From Nemertoderma westbladi (taxonomy: Eukaryota; Xenacoelomorpha; Nemertodermatida; Nemertodermatidae): 64,000 nt of DNA. The stretch is from contig JAUCBJ010002234.1 of the NCBI GenBank assembly GCA_032718475.1, forward strand, positions 1 through 64,000, given 5' to 3'. Positions 12,801 to 23,058 of this stretch are shown here, piece after piece (position 1 is the first letter of the stretch; every line of letters begins with the position of its first letter). Under the pieces are notes generated by a model that did not search any database, was not told the DNA's origin, and worked only from the letters and a program-made list of their open reading frames with translations. Made by a program: the position numbers and the translations under genes.

Positions 12801-14079
12801 TGAGTACCGGTAAGAGTTCGAGTCTAACCACAGATTACAACGGGTGAGTACCGGTAAGAGTTCGAGCCTAACCACAGATTACAACGGGTGAGTACCGGTA
12901 AGAGTTCGAGCCTAACCACAGATTACAGCCGGGTGAGTACCGGTAAGAGTTAGAGCCTAACCACAGATTACAACGGGTGAGTACCGGTAAGAGTTACAGC
13001 CTAACCACAGATTACAACGGGTGAGTACCGGTAAGAGTTCGAGCCTAACCACAGATTACAGCGGGTGAGTACCGGTAGGAGTTCGAGCCTAACCACAGAT
13101 TACAGGTACTGGCTCAGTTATAGTGAAAAATTTATAGTGAAAACAGTTGTATCTTTAGAATGCCTCGATGGATTTTTTTGCTTTATATATCAAATTAAGG
13201 GTCTCGATAAACTTTATAACATATAAAATTTGGCTACAAGGGATTGCAACAAAATACGACTTACTAAATTTAGCTCTTACAGTAGACCTTGGTGTAGACC
13301 TTGAGTGAACATTTTTTGATGGCAAGTTTGCAGTTGGCTGACGGAGTTCATACAGTTCCAAATTTGACAAAATCAATTTTTCCTGATTGGCGAAGAGTCA
13401 AGGTTTCAGAAAATGTTCCATTCGTTGCTAACTATAAACTATCATTAAACATATGGGGGTGTAAACTTTACCGTTTGTAAGTTTAAACTTTTTGCAAAAA
13501 TTGTCTTCACTATGTTCAATTTTAATTTTGAAAAGTTTCAGTATGACGCTTTACTTCCAACTCAATGTTAGCAAGGGCGCTATCCTTGATAACCTTTTCA
13601 ACTGATATTGATAAACCCATTTGCATATTCGTGGGGGAGGTCCATTGTCGACTGTCATCGAATTTTATGAAATGTAAACCTTGGACGAGTATTTCAGCTG
13701 CTAATCATAACTTAACAATGATAGTGAATATATCAATATATATTGGCTTTGTAAACATTTGTCACGGGCTTCAAAAATAAAACAATAAATATATATAACT
13801 ATAATGTGTATTATATTACCAATTTACATTGAGCAAAATGTAGACCTTAAATTTATTGATCTAAATCGTTTAAATTGATTTATCAGTTACAACGGGTCCT
13901 ACTTAAATATTTTTAGTACTTTTTCGCAACAACCTAAATGCTTGATTTGATTACTTTTTATTCAGCACGGCCTATACGAAAGAAAGAGGCCGACCAGGAA
14001 ACAGAGGAAGGAAAGGAAAAATAAGCAAAAGAAAGTCCGTGGAACAAAGAAGAGTAAAGTTAGTTCGGGAAAGAAATAG
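3836..14079 (+). CDS. RPS24: 40S ribosomal protein S24 (eS24), four exons
   Basis: Small-subunit ribosomal protein eS24. Spliced CDS: join(3836-3838, 5529-5704, 6385-6481, 13966-14079), 129 aa, close to the 130-133 aa usual for the family. Exon 1 contributes only the ATG before GTAAGT, the layout also known for human RPS24. Exon 2 (after CCACAG) includes [12 protein letters not shown] and [10 protein letters not shown]. Exon 3 starts by completing a split Lys codon and holds [17 protein letters not shown] and [11 protein letters not shown]. Exon 4 (after TTCAG) starts HGLYE and ends in a Lys/Arg-rich tail ([20 protein letters not shown]). Phases agree at every junction. Intron 3 (7.5 kb) begins with an array of copies of the exon 3 end and its donor, described separately. 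AATAAA follows at 14275. The ATG-only exon is the least certain part. Confidence 0.9.
4079..4119. repeat. Perfect 14-bp inverted repeat in RPS24 intron 1
   Basis: ATCAAGTCACCCCA at 4079-4092 and its exact reverse complement at 4106-4119, with a 13-nt loop. Confidence 0.85.
4375..4480. repeat. Foldback element in RPS24 intron 1
   Basis: The left arm contains TGACGGCGTTAAGTAATGT (to 4421) and the right arm, from 4432, its reverse complement. The outer parts also pair imperfectly (TATTGTTTACGTGGTA with TACCACGTAAAC...CAATA). Arms are about 46 bp around a 10-nt centre. It may be a tiny MITE; no clear target duplication is seen. Confidence 0.75.
4792..4900. repeat. Imperfect foldback in RPS24 intron 1
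   Basis: AAAGTACTTTACAGTGT plus GTGGCTTT at the left face AAAGCCAC plus ACACTGTAAAGTGCTACTTT at the right, with about 33 nt between the arms. Confidence 0.6.
5747..5779. repeat. GC-rich 13-bp hairpin next to the exon 2 donor of RPS24
   Basis: CCTGTGGTGGCGG (5747-5759) and its exact reverse complement (5767-5779) around a 7-nt loop, about 40 nt downstream of the intron 2 donor. GGTGGCGGCGGCATAC is then repeated once more. Confidence 0.8.
5823..6005 (+). mobile_element. Copy of a dispersed short repeat (also at 52868 and 63868)
   Basis: Begins with a G-rich run and ATGCAAATCCC, then shares blocks such as GTTAAACTTTCAACTAAGG, ACCAAAACATTAAACG, ATAGGCCTA and TCGAATTTCCCCTGG with the copies near 52868-53042 and 63868-64000. 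The ends in other copies are GGGGGAACTG and its complement, suggesting a non-autonomous TIR element. Confidence 0.5.
6482..13105 (+). repeat. About 150-copy 44-bp array derived from an RPS24 exon 3/intron 3 junction
   Basis: The basic unit is GTGAGTACCGGTAAGAGT + TCGAGCCTAACCACAGATTA + CAACGG, 44 bp. Variants include GTGAGTGAGT (48 bp), a shortened AGAGTTAGTCTAACC form, CAG/CAA before CGG, and TTAGAG/TTCGAG. The second half of each unit is a slightly altered copy of the last 31 or so bases of RPS24 exon 3 (6451-6481), and the first half is the intron 3 donor and its first 12 bases. The array therefore repeats the exon-intron junction, complete with a consensus 5' splice site in nearly every unit. 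Length 6624 bp divided by about 45 gives about 148 copies. Antisense open frames here (for example 8868-9155) are by-products. Confidence 0.95.
13106..13965 (+). other. Remainder of RPS24 intron 3
   Basis: Ordinary AT-rich intron sequence running to the exon 4 acceptor (TTTTTATTCAG). Two short open frames (13155-13376, 13565-13780) show no recognisable motif and are ignored. Confidence 0.7.
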
Positions 14080-14083
14080 AGTT

Positions 14084-14155
14084 GTTACTAGGCAACGGGT
14101 CGATACCCCCGGCAATGTTGGCGCCTCTCGCTCGGTCGTATGTTTCCATGGTTAC
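14084..14155. promoter_or_regulatory. Two RFX X-box-like palindromes in the RPS24 3' region
   Basis: GTTACTAGGCAAC (14084-14096) and GTTTCCATGGTTAC (14142-14155) resemble the RFX consensus GTTRCCNNGGYAAC; the second fits well. They lie between the RPS24 stop codon and its poly(A) signal, an unexpected place for a promoter element. Function is inferred only. Confidence 0.35.
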
Positions 14156-14274
14156 CTATAGTTACTCAACAGTTCGCACCAATGACGTCAGCGTTATTGC
14201 GCCTGTTGCCATTGGATTCAGGCCGAAAGACTGGTTATGGTAATCGGTTTACTAACGATGTGCAAAATATTATA

Positions 14275-14280
14275 AATAAA
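14275..14280 (+). terminator. Poly(A) signal of RPS24
   Basis: First AATAAA about 200 nt after the RPS24 stop codon, followed by a second overlapping AATAAA. Confidence 0.55.
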
Positions 14281-14454
14281 TAAATACATCCAAGATTATA
14301 ATGATTTTCTAAAAAGTTTTCTTTGTTTCCGACAATTCAATGTTTTCAATGGGATTCGCTTTTGTATTAAAAGAGGCTTAAAAAAACCGACTGGTAAACT
14401 AATTTATTGTAGAATAAACTACAGGAAAAAGAATTCGAGAAAATATGGCTTGGA

Positions 14455-14517
14455 AGTGGATTTGAACCGGTGCTTATTACTACCCGGGATCCGCTCTACT
14501 AGATCAGTTATCCAATT
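14455..14517 (-). repeat. tRNA-like (SINE) remnant
   Basis: The minus strand reads GATAACTGATCTAGTAGAGC (A-box-like) and CACCGGTTCAAATCCAC (B-box). The arms are too irregular for a working tRNA; likely a pol III-derived repeat at the edge of the 28-bp array. Confidence 0.4.
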
Positions 14518-14542
14518 ACAATATCGACCCATTAGAACCATA

Positions 14543-17463
14543 ACCAGCCATGTCCCACTGGTTACCACTAACCAGCCATGTCCCACTGGTTACCACTAAC
14601 CAGCCATGTCCCACTGGTTGCCACTAACCAGCCATGTCCCACTGGTTGTCACTAAACAGCCATGTCCCACTGGTTGCCACTAACCAGCCATGTCCCACTG
14701 GTTACTACTAACAAGGCATGTCCCACTGGTTACCACTAACCAGCCATGTCGCACTGGTTGCCACTAACCAGCCATGTCCCACTGGTTGCCATTAACCAGC
14801 CATGTCCCACTGGTTGCCACTAAACAGCCATGTCCCACTGGTTGCCACTAACCAGTTATGTCCCACTGGTTGCCACTAACCAGCCATGTCCCACTAGTTG
14901 CCACTAACCAGCCATGTCTCTCTGGTTGCCACTAACCAGCCATGTCCCACTGGTTACCACTAACCAGCCATGTCCCACTGGTTACCACTAACCAGCCATG
15001 TCCCACTGGTTACCACTAACCAGCCATGTCCCACTGGTTGCCACTAACCAGCCATGTCCCACTGGTTGCCACTAACCAGCCATGTCCCACTGGTTGCCAC
15101 TAACCAGCCATGTCCCACTGGTTGTCACTAACCAGCCATGTCCCACTGGTTGCAACTAACCAGCAATGTCCCACTGGTTGCCACTAACCAGCCATGTCCC
15201 ACTAGTTGCCACTAACCAGCCATGTCCCACTGGTTGCTACTAACCAGCCATGTCCCACTGGTTGCCACTAACCAGCCATGTCCCACTGGTTGCCACTAAC
15301 CAGCCATGTCCCACTGGTTGCCACTAACCAGCCATGTCCCACTGGTTACCACTAACCAGCCATGTCCCACTGGTTGCCACTAACCAGCCATGTCCCACTG
15401 GTTACCACTAACCAGCCATGTCCCACTGGTTACCACTAACCAGCCACGTCCCACTGGTTGTCACTAAACAGTCATGTCCCACTGGTTGCCACTAACCAGC
15501 CATGTCCCACTGGCTACTACTAACCAGCCATGTCCCACTGGTTACCACTAACCAGCCATGTCCCACTGGTTGCCACTAACCAGCCATGTCCCACTGGTTG
15601 CCATTAACCAGCCATGTCCCACTGGTTGCCACTAAACAGCCATGTCCCACTGGTTACCACTAACCAGCCATGTCCCACTGGTTACCACTAACCAGCCATG
15701 TCCCACTGGTTGCCACTAACCAGCCATGTCGCACTAGTTGCCACTAACCAGCCATGTCCCACTGGTTGCCACTAACCAGCCATGTCCCACTGGTTGCCAC
15801 TAACCAGCCATGTCCCACTGGTTGCCACTAACCAGCCATTTCCCACTGGTTGCCACTAACCAGCCATGTCCCACTGGTTGCCACTAACCAGCCATGTCCT
15901 ACTAGTTACCACTATCCAGCCATGTCCCTCTGGTTGCCACTAACCAGCCATGTCCCACTGGTTGCCACTAACCAGCCATGTCCCACTGGTTACCACTAAC
16001 CAGCCATGTCCCACTGGTTGCCACTAACCAGCCATGTCCCACTGGTTGCCACTAACCAGCCATGTCCCACTGGTTACCACTAACCAGCCATGTCCCACTG
16101 GTTACCACTAACCAGCCATGTCTCACTGGTTGCCACTAACCAGCCATGTCCCACTGGTTACCACTAACCAGCCATGTCCCACTGGTTGCCACTAACCAGC
16201 CATGTCCCACTGGTTGCCATTAACCAGCCATGTCCCACTGGTTGCCACTAAACAGCCATGTCCCACTGGTTACCACTAACCAGCCATGTCCCACTGGTTA
16301 CCACTAACCAGCCATGTCCCACTGGTTACCACTAACCAGCCATGTCCCACTGGTTGCCACTAACCAGCCATGTCCCACTGGTTACCACTAACCAGCCATG
16401 TCCCACTGGTTACCACTAACCAGCCATGTCCCACTGGTTACCACTAACCAGCCATGTCCCACTGGTTGCCACTAACCAGCCATGTCCCACTGGTTGCCAC
16501 TAACCAGCCATGTCCCACTGGTTGCCACTAACCAGCCATGTCCCACTGGTTACCACTAACCAGCCATGTCCCACTGGTTACCACTAACCAGCCATGTCCC
16601 ACTGGTTACCACTAACCAGCCATGTCCCACTGGTTGCCACTAACCAGCCATGTCCCACTGGTTGCCACTAACCAGCCATGTCCCACTGGTTGCCACTAAC
16701 CAGCCATGTCCCACTGGTTACCACTAACCAGCCATGTCCCACTGGTTACCACTAACCAGCCATGTCCCACTGGTTGTCACTAAACAGCCATGTCCCACTG
16801 GTTGCCACTAACCAGCCATGTCCCACTGGCTACTACTAACCAGCCATGTCCCACTGGTTACCACTAACCAGCCATGTCCCACTGGTTGCCACTAACCAGC
16901 CATGTCCCACTGGTTGCCATTAACCAGCCATGTCCCACTGGTTGCCACTAAACAGCCATGTCCCACTGGTTGCCACTAACCAGTCATGTCCCACTGGTTG
17001 CCACTAACCAGCCATGTCCCACTAGTTGCCACTAACCAGCCATGTCTCTCTGGTTGCCACTAACCAGCCATGTCCCACTGGTTACCACTAACCAGCCATG
17101 TCCCACTGGTTACCACTAACCAGCCATGTCCCACTGGTTACCACTAACCAGCCATGTCCCACTGGTTGCCACTAACCAGCCATGTCCCACTGGTTGCCAC
17201 TAACCAGCCATGTCCCACTGGATGCCACTAACCAGCCATGTCCCACTGGTTGCCACTAACCAGCCATGTCTCACTGGTTGCCACTAAACAGCCATGTCCC
17301 ACTGGTTGCCACTAACCAGCCATGTCCCACTGGTTACCACTAACCAGCCATGTCCCACTGGTTACCACTAACCAGCCATGTCCCACTGGTTGCCACTAAC
17401 CAGCCATGTCCCACTGGTTGTCACTAACCAGCCATGTCCCACTGGTTACCACTAACCAGCCAT
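14543..17463. repeat. 28-bp minisatellite, about 104 copies
   Basis: The unit is CCAGCCATGTCCCACTGGTT + GCCACTAA, with a common alternative TTACCACTAA and rarer changes (CTAGTTG, AAACAG, TCTCTC). Each unit contains CTGGTT...AACCAG, a 6-bp stem with a 6-nt loop, so each monomer can form a small hairpin. Length 2921 bp divided by 28 gives about 104. No exon was recognised within it. Confidence 0.97.
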
Positions 17464-18678
17464 ATCCACATTTTGTCAAAATGGGGTTCATGTTACTGTG
17501 GGAATGCTGAATAACAGTAGTTTCCATGATAAAGTTCATATCTGCATTCAAACTAGCAGATCTGGTAAGTCATAAAACCCATGTCCAACTCCAAATCACG
17601 TAATTCAGTTTTAAATATAATTTATTGGGCAGTTAAATAATAGGTCGGATAACACAACAGCAACAAAGATAGAGAAAGTTTAATTTCCTACATTTACTAC
17701 GCCTGATAATAATTATAATTTTTTAAAACGCAACATTTTTGGACATGTACACTGGACAGTGATGCTTGGGATTACAAAAATATGTAAGAATGTGCCATGT
17801 CAAAAAATAATTCGAAAAATTTGGTGGTTTTCAAAATTAGCCATACACATTCCAAACTTTTTGATATCACGCCGTTTAGTTGAGGTTGAGACAGAAATTT
17901 CCATTGAAAAAACATTATCATTATATTCTCGGAATCACAAAATGTGGAAATGGCTGCAGCAAGCTGGATATAGTTCTAAGTGGTCGCTATTAATAAAGTA
18001 GTGGCTGACTGCTATTTAGGAAATGTAAACCTTGTTGTATAAAATATAGGCAAGAAAGACTTCCCTTGTAGACCCAATCGAATAAATATCGCACCCGTCT
18101 GTTTGGATAGCTTCGGTGGTAGGTAGCGCGGTGACGGGTTCAAATCCAAGTCCAGGCATTACTTTTTCGAGCTCAGGGGTTACGCACAAAATCTTATACC
18201 ACTTATTTATATTCTGTCTACCCAGTACGCCAAGATATTTCCGGTGTTTATTGTTATAGTTTTCATTAAGAAATGTTTTTTATTACATTTCATACTAGAA
18301 CCATTTTCTTTGGTACATATACGTTGGTAGCGCAATCGCTTCCTTTTAATAATTAACATGTTTGATTTAGATTGGACGACACACGAATATGACGATATGA
18401 AAAAATGGCGAATTGTTCGATTTTCCAATTTATACTTTTCAACCTGTATTGTTAGTTACATCAAATATACCTGCATTAATATTAATACAACGGCGTGTTG
18501 GTAATCATTAAAGTAAAGTAAGGCAAATTAAAACAATTTACAAATTTTATACATCAAACATACAAGAAATATAATATATAATTAAAATTATTGCTAAAAA
18601 TTGGAGCTGTGGATAATTTTACAAGTCATCGTAAAATATAAATAATTGATTTACGTAACTCTAACTATCATTAATACT
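17464..18678. other. Intergenic region between the 28-bp array and the TBC-like gene
   Basis: AT-rich. An 80-aa frame at 17759-18001 starts in the second codon position of nothing recognisable and has no homology I can see. A tRNA-like scrap with B-box GGGTTCAAATCC lies at 18103-18158 on the plus strand. Confidence 0.4.
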
Positions 18679-21600
18679 TTATAAAGGCCCATAGCCCGCA
18701 TTCATCAATGCCCTTTCCATCACATCCTCAAATGTTTGCGACATGGCTTCCTGATAATATTTTTCATTTTTCTTGTATTTTTCTCCACTTGCACCCTTGT
18801 CTTGATATTTTTTAGCCATAGTATTAAGGACCAGTTGGTTGACCTTTGACCCTTGAGAGATACTCATTGTCTTCTTAAATTTTTCAAGTTTGTCCATAGC
18901 TTCAAGAGAAGTTTCTATTTTGGCTAAAGGATAACATTGTTTCCTTGTGTAATGACCATCCCACATCGTTAATCTGAATGCACCATTCAATCTATGTAAT
19001 TTATCGGTTTTATCTTCTAACGCTATTTTCATTGCATTCTCAACGCTTATAGTAAGCGCATTGGTCATGAACTCTGGTGAGGGTTGGCCTTCGAATAGGG
19101 GGATGTAGTGTTCACCGGCATTAACACTCCAGTTCGAGAACAGCGAGACCGCAGTCCATCCCAACTGGCTGTCGGCATCCAATTCAATCTCCTCGTGACC
19201 GGATCGAGGTTCCACCTTCCCGGGGCCGGACCCCGTCTCGTCCGGCACGTAGACCGCTTCCAGTCCGAAAAGTTGAACAATTAGAGAGGTGAGAGGGTCG
19301 TATCTCGGATGAACAGACCACGGTTCATCCTGCCATCTCGGCGAAATCTGTAGACTCGAATAGTCGATGTTCTTCGAAATAAACTTTTCATCGTTTGCGA
19401 TGCCATCTTCCTCTAGTTGTATCGCGGCCGACTCAGGTCCTTGATTGATTCTCCCGAAGGCCTGAACATATAGATTGTTCGCTCGGAGTCCAAAAGCTCC
19501 CTCCATACTTATATTGACTCCCGCTGCCAGCTCATAATGAATCGTTTCCCTCAGATGTATGTAGGGTGGTGGGCCTTCTTCTGGTAGATTTTCCTTGTCT
19601 GTTTTATCCTTCATAAAGTTGACCGCAACGTCATCTTCAACTGCGGGAACGACATTGTTTGTTTCAACAGATGATAATGATAATGTATCCCTTTGAGCAT
19701 CATCAATAAGTTTCTCGATAGATTCTTTCACCGTTTTTGGATATCGTCGATTTTGATAAAAAGAAGATAACACTCTCTGTTCCCAGTCCTTAGGTTTACA
19801 ATCTTCTGAAATATAATATCCATCTTTATACTGAGGTGGTTCTACATGATCTTCTGAGTGCGGCAGAAGGCGAACTAAGATAGAAAGACCAGCGCTTGTG
19901 GGATTTGACGCAAATGTCGCAGTATTTATCGGGCCTTTCTTGGGTGCGCCATGTTTCAATCGTAACTGATGGCCCCCCACATTAAGGTAGGCCTTTTCTT
20001 CTTCTTTAATGTTCCATAGCTGTATTACACTTGTACCTCCGACAACCATTGTTTGTGAATTATTCTCAATAATATACAGTCGTAATAATAGCACAGCCAC
20101 TGGATCAATTGCTTGTTTGCCGTCTTCATTTACAGCCATTTTATAACGAAATATTGGATTTCTAGCAGAGGTTTTGATATCCGGGTAAGCCAATATATCT
20201 GAGATTTCGGAACCGGCTTTCATAATTCGTCCGGTTACCTTACAGACACCACAGTTGTCGGGGAGCCATCGGACACCATCGATGTAAATATCGAATGCGG
20301 AGGAAGTCTCTGGGGCCTTGGGGAGGTTCTGCTTTGAGGCTGGGTTATAGGACGTCCAGAACACATTGATTGGAAGCGAGACAAAAACGTGCTTCCGTCG
20401 CTTACGCAGTTTAACGTTGCTGGTCGCGCTTTTTGGTGTGAAAGCAGTCAAACTGAACTTAGACCCTTTCTGAGGTTGATCAGCTGATAGTTTTTTACTT
20501 TGCAGCATATTAGCGGCGTGTTCTGGAACGTTGCCTGGAAGTATGATAATGTCCTTGGTACCAGGTGTTAGTACCCAACCTGGCTCTTCAGCATCGTATG
20601 CATTCAATGCGTCTGTTTTCCCTTCTTGGACTACCATTGGTAAGACACCGTAACCCAAGTTAATTGTAGATGGTGCCTGAGTAGACACATAGTCTTCAGT
20701 GCTCTTCGTATACATAAGTCGCATTAAAATGAAAGCTTTCTGGTCATCGGAAATTCCTTCATAATCTTGGGTGTCTAGTTGTTCGAATTCCATTTTTTCA
20801 TTTGTGAAGTAAAATTTATAGGATTTGAGTCCTTTATCAGTGGGTTTTGACTCTTTCTGTTCGGGTATCGTGTGGGACTGCAGGGCACGTAGTTTATAAT
20901 CTCCATAATAAACCACAACCATAATGCGAATAAACAGTGGGTTCAATTCTTCGAGACCATGTGGTAACTGTTTATAAAACAGAACCACTCGGAAAGCCTT
21001 GACACCAAAAGGTTGTACAAACCGACTGACAGGAGGTGTCGGTGAAGGCGATTTAGTCGGTTCTACATCAGGCGACTTAGGCGTTGGGCTTGGTGTCACG
21101 CTTTTATAAGTGCTTGGTATTTTTATTGGCCGTTGTGCTGGCTCTTTTAGCGGACTAGGCAAGGCAGGCTCATCCCTGTCTCTCCATTCCTGGGGTTTAA
21201 ACCGAGTAATTCTAGAGACTCTTTTAGGGTCTTTCTTCTGCGCAATATGGTTAAATCCTCTCTGCAAATCTTGTGTGTAAAGACGACACGGTAGATAGAG
21301 GAATACGTGTTTGATCTCGTGATAATCTTGCGCTTCCATAAAGAAATCACGCATAAGAAAAAGCATGGTCAAACAAATGTTTTGTATTTGAACTGGGTCC
21401 CATTGTGTAATAAACAATTGATCCCAAATGTAAAACACTGCTTGCATATCCAAAATGCTTACAAACCCTTCGCCAATCCATTTACGTATAAATATTAATG
21501 GATTTGCTAGAATTTCTTTATTGATAACTTTCCGTGGCTTTGATTTAGAGTCCGAATCGTGGAGGATTCCATTGGCCTGCTCCTTTTCAAGTGATATAAG

Positions 21601-23058
21601 TTGGGCTAAAAAATCTTTAGTGTCTACTATATTTATATTTACCAGGGAGGTGACAACTAGATGGTCATAAAATTCTTCATCGAATGTTTTTACATGGTTT
21701 AATACGTTTTCCGCTAGTTTAAACACCTGCGGCCACCTTGGAAACAGATGTTGTTCTAGGAGTGTTAAGTACATCGACATATTGTAGGGTTGCTCGGCTT
21801 CTGCCTGCCAAGCAATGTATGCCATTTGAAGTGGAAACAGCCAATGGATGTAGTAAGGTTCGTAACTCCTATTGAATACATAGAGAATGTTCATTGCTTT
21901 AGAGGTCTCGTTGATTAGTGATTGGTTTCCATGCGATTGCATACATGGCGTTCTATGGAATGTTTCTATGACTGCGTGCTCTATTAACCCGCTTATTTGT
22001 GATCGTGTCGCTTTCTGTAATTTAAGATCTATAGTTCCCCGTGCGACAGCCCTACCAAAACGCTCTCTAATTACTTTCTCTACATTAACTTTTCCGATAT
22101 TTTTTCTTTCTTGTTTGAACAACGCCTCTGTCCATATGAATGCCCTTAGCGTCGCCGGTAACTGGTGTCCCCTAAGTTTCTCGCATAGAACCGGTATTCG
22201 CTTCGAATCCCTGGCTAGGATGTGCGTGATGCCGCTCCCCAACCAATCGCTGTCCTCGGACCAACAGTTCGGCGGTGTCGCGTGGTCTTCCTGTTGTTGT
22301 AGCAACGGGGTCGACGCTACTACCGACAGCCGGGGTGCCCGTTGCCTCGCCAACAGCACATCTGAAGCGACTCTATGCCGATGTCTTCTCGGATGCCGGG
22401 AATCCGTTATATTCATCCGCGAATCTAACGATACCGAATCAGCTATACTCTCCCCTGGACTTTCAGCTGTTTTACCTTTGGATATTTCCTCGTTTTTATT
22501 TCGTTTCCTCGTCGCGTCAGCTTGCTGTCTGTACCTATCTAGACTAATATGCGCAATCTTATAGGTATCCTCCACGAATTCGACGTATTCTTTAGCCGTA
22601 TTTTCTTTGTAACTAGTTCCCGGCTCTGAGTAACATTGAGTCTCTCTAGCTGATTTCATTACCTGGCTGTAAAGGAAAGCCGTCGCCTCGCTTTCGAGTT
22701 TCTCACGAGTTTCAAGTTCCATGTTTGGCAGCTCGATGGCGCTTGGATTTGGTATCTGATCTGTTAAATATTGCGAGAGAAATTCCGCGCCTAGCAGATG
22801 GAGTATTATTTGTTTTCTCTGTTCGTTGCTATCGTTTAGAGTTGGTTTAACGCGTTGGGCCAGATCTCGCGCTATGGTTGTCTTTAGCCCGTGCCATGGG
22901 GCATTGGGTAACAGGGTCTCCTGTAGGGCGGAGTTCAACCATTGGGCGGCCCCGAAGGGTCTGTACGCGAAGGTGTCTGGGTGTCTCCCGGCAACCGTTG
23001 GTTGATCCAAGTCGTAAGGGAGTGACCCCATTGAGAGAACGCTATGTCGGTCATTCAT
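18679..23058 (-). CDS. 1459-aa intronless protein with TBC-like and C2-like regions
   Basis: A single open frame from an ATG at 23058 (MNDRHSVLS) to TAA at 18679. Not recognised as a named family. Residues about 300-605 read like a TBC (Rab-GAP) fold: GHQLPATLRAFIWTE, a helical run containing IEHAVIETFHRTP, KWIGEGFVSILDM, and FYIWDQLF. At the usual arginine-finger position (IxxDxxR) the sequence has Ala and Glu, and no clear YxQ glutamine finger is seen, so GAP activity is unlikely; this is inference. A Pro/Ser/Thr-rich linker (about 630-678) follows, then two beta-rich segments (about 684-1090) that could be C2-like, and a C-terminal part rich in charged residues. Four kilobases of coding sequence without an intron is unusual beside RPS24. 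It is divergent to the TTC23-like gene at 24300. Confidence 0.85.
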   Translation of the reverse strand: MNDRHSVLSMGSLPYDLDQPTVAGRHPDTFAYRPFGAAQWLNSALQETLLPNAPWHGLKTTIARDLAQRVKPTLNDSNEQRKQIILHLLGAEFLSQYLTDQIPNPSAIELPNMELETREKLESEATAFLYSQVMKSARETQCYSEPGTSYKENTAKEYVEFVEDTYKIAHISLDRYRQQADATRKRNKNEEISKGKTAESPGESIADSVSLDSRMNITDSRHPRRHRHRVASDVLLARQRAPRLSVVASTPLLQQQEDHATPPNCWSEDSDWLGSGITHILARDSKRIPVLCEKLRGHQLPATLRAFIWTEALFKQERKNIGKVNVEKVIRERFGRAVARGTIDLKLQKATRSQISGLIEHAVIETFHRTPCMQSHGNQSLINETSKAMNILYVFNRSYEPYYIHWLFPLQMAYIAWQAEAEQPYNMSMYLTLLEQHLFPRWPQVFKLAENVLNHVKTFDEEFYDHLVVTSLVNINIVDTKDFLAQLISLEKEQANGILHDSDSKSKPRKVINKEILANPLIFIRKWIGEGFVSILDMQAVFYIWDQLFITQWDPVQIQNICLTMLFLMRDFFMEAQDYHEIKHVFLYLPCRLYTQDLQRGFNHIAQKKDPKRVSRITRFKPQEWRDRDEPALPSPLKEPAQRPIKIPSTYKSVTPSPTPKSPDVEPTKSPSPTPPVSRFVQPFGVKAFRVVLFYKQLPHGLEELNPLFIRIMVVVYYGDYKLRALQSHTIPEQKESKPTDKGLKSYKFYFTNEKMEFEQLDTQDYEGISDDQKAFILMRLMYTKSTEDYVSTQAPSTINLGYGVLPMVVQEGKTDALNAYDAEEPGWVLTPGTKDIIILPGNVPEHAANMLQSKKLSADQPQKGSKFSLTAFTPKSATSNVKLRKRRKHVFVSLPINVFWTSYNPASKQNLPKAPETSSAFDIYIDGVRWLPDNCGVCKVTGRIMKAGSEISDILAYPDIKTSARNPIFRYKMAVNEDGKQAIDPVAVLLLRLYIIENNSQTMVVGGTSVIQLWNIKEEEKAYLNVGGHQLRLKHGAPKKGPINTATFASNPTSAGLSILVRLLPHSEDHVEPPQYKDGYYISEDCKPKDWEQRVLSSFYQNRRYPKTVKESIEKLIDDAQRDTLSLSSVETNNVVPAVEDDVAVNFMKDKTDKENLPEEGPPPYIHLRETIHYELAAGVNISMEGAFGLRANNLYVQAFGRINQGPESAAIQLEEDGIANDEKFISKNIDYSSLQISPRWQDEPWSVHPRYDPLTSLIVQLFGLEAVYVPDETGSGPGKVEPRSGHEEIELDADSQLGWTAVSLFSNWSVNAGEHYIPLFEGQPSPEFMTNALTISVENAMKIALEDKTDKLHRLNGAFRLTMWDGHYTRKQCYPLAKIETSLEAMDKLEKFKKTMSISQGSKVNQLVLNTMAKKYQDKGASGEKYKKNEKYYQEAMSQTFEDVMERALMNAGYGPL

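Noticed and set aside
6482-13105. CRISPR-like regular repeat
   Set aside because: There are no unique spacers; units abut directly and derive from a eukaryotic exon-intron junction.
17759-18001. 80-aa frame
   Set aside because: No recognisable motif, AT-rich surroundings and no splice or promoter support.
21887-22564. 225-aa plus-strand open frame
   Set aside because: Antisense shadow of the 1459-aa gene, which has clear coding character.
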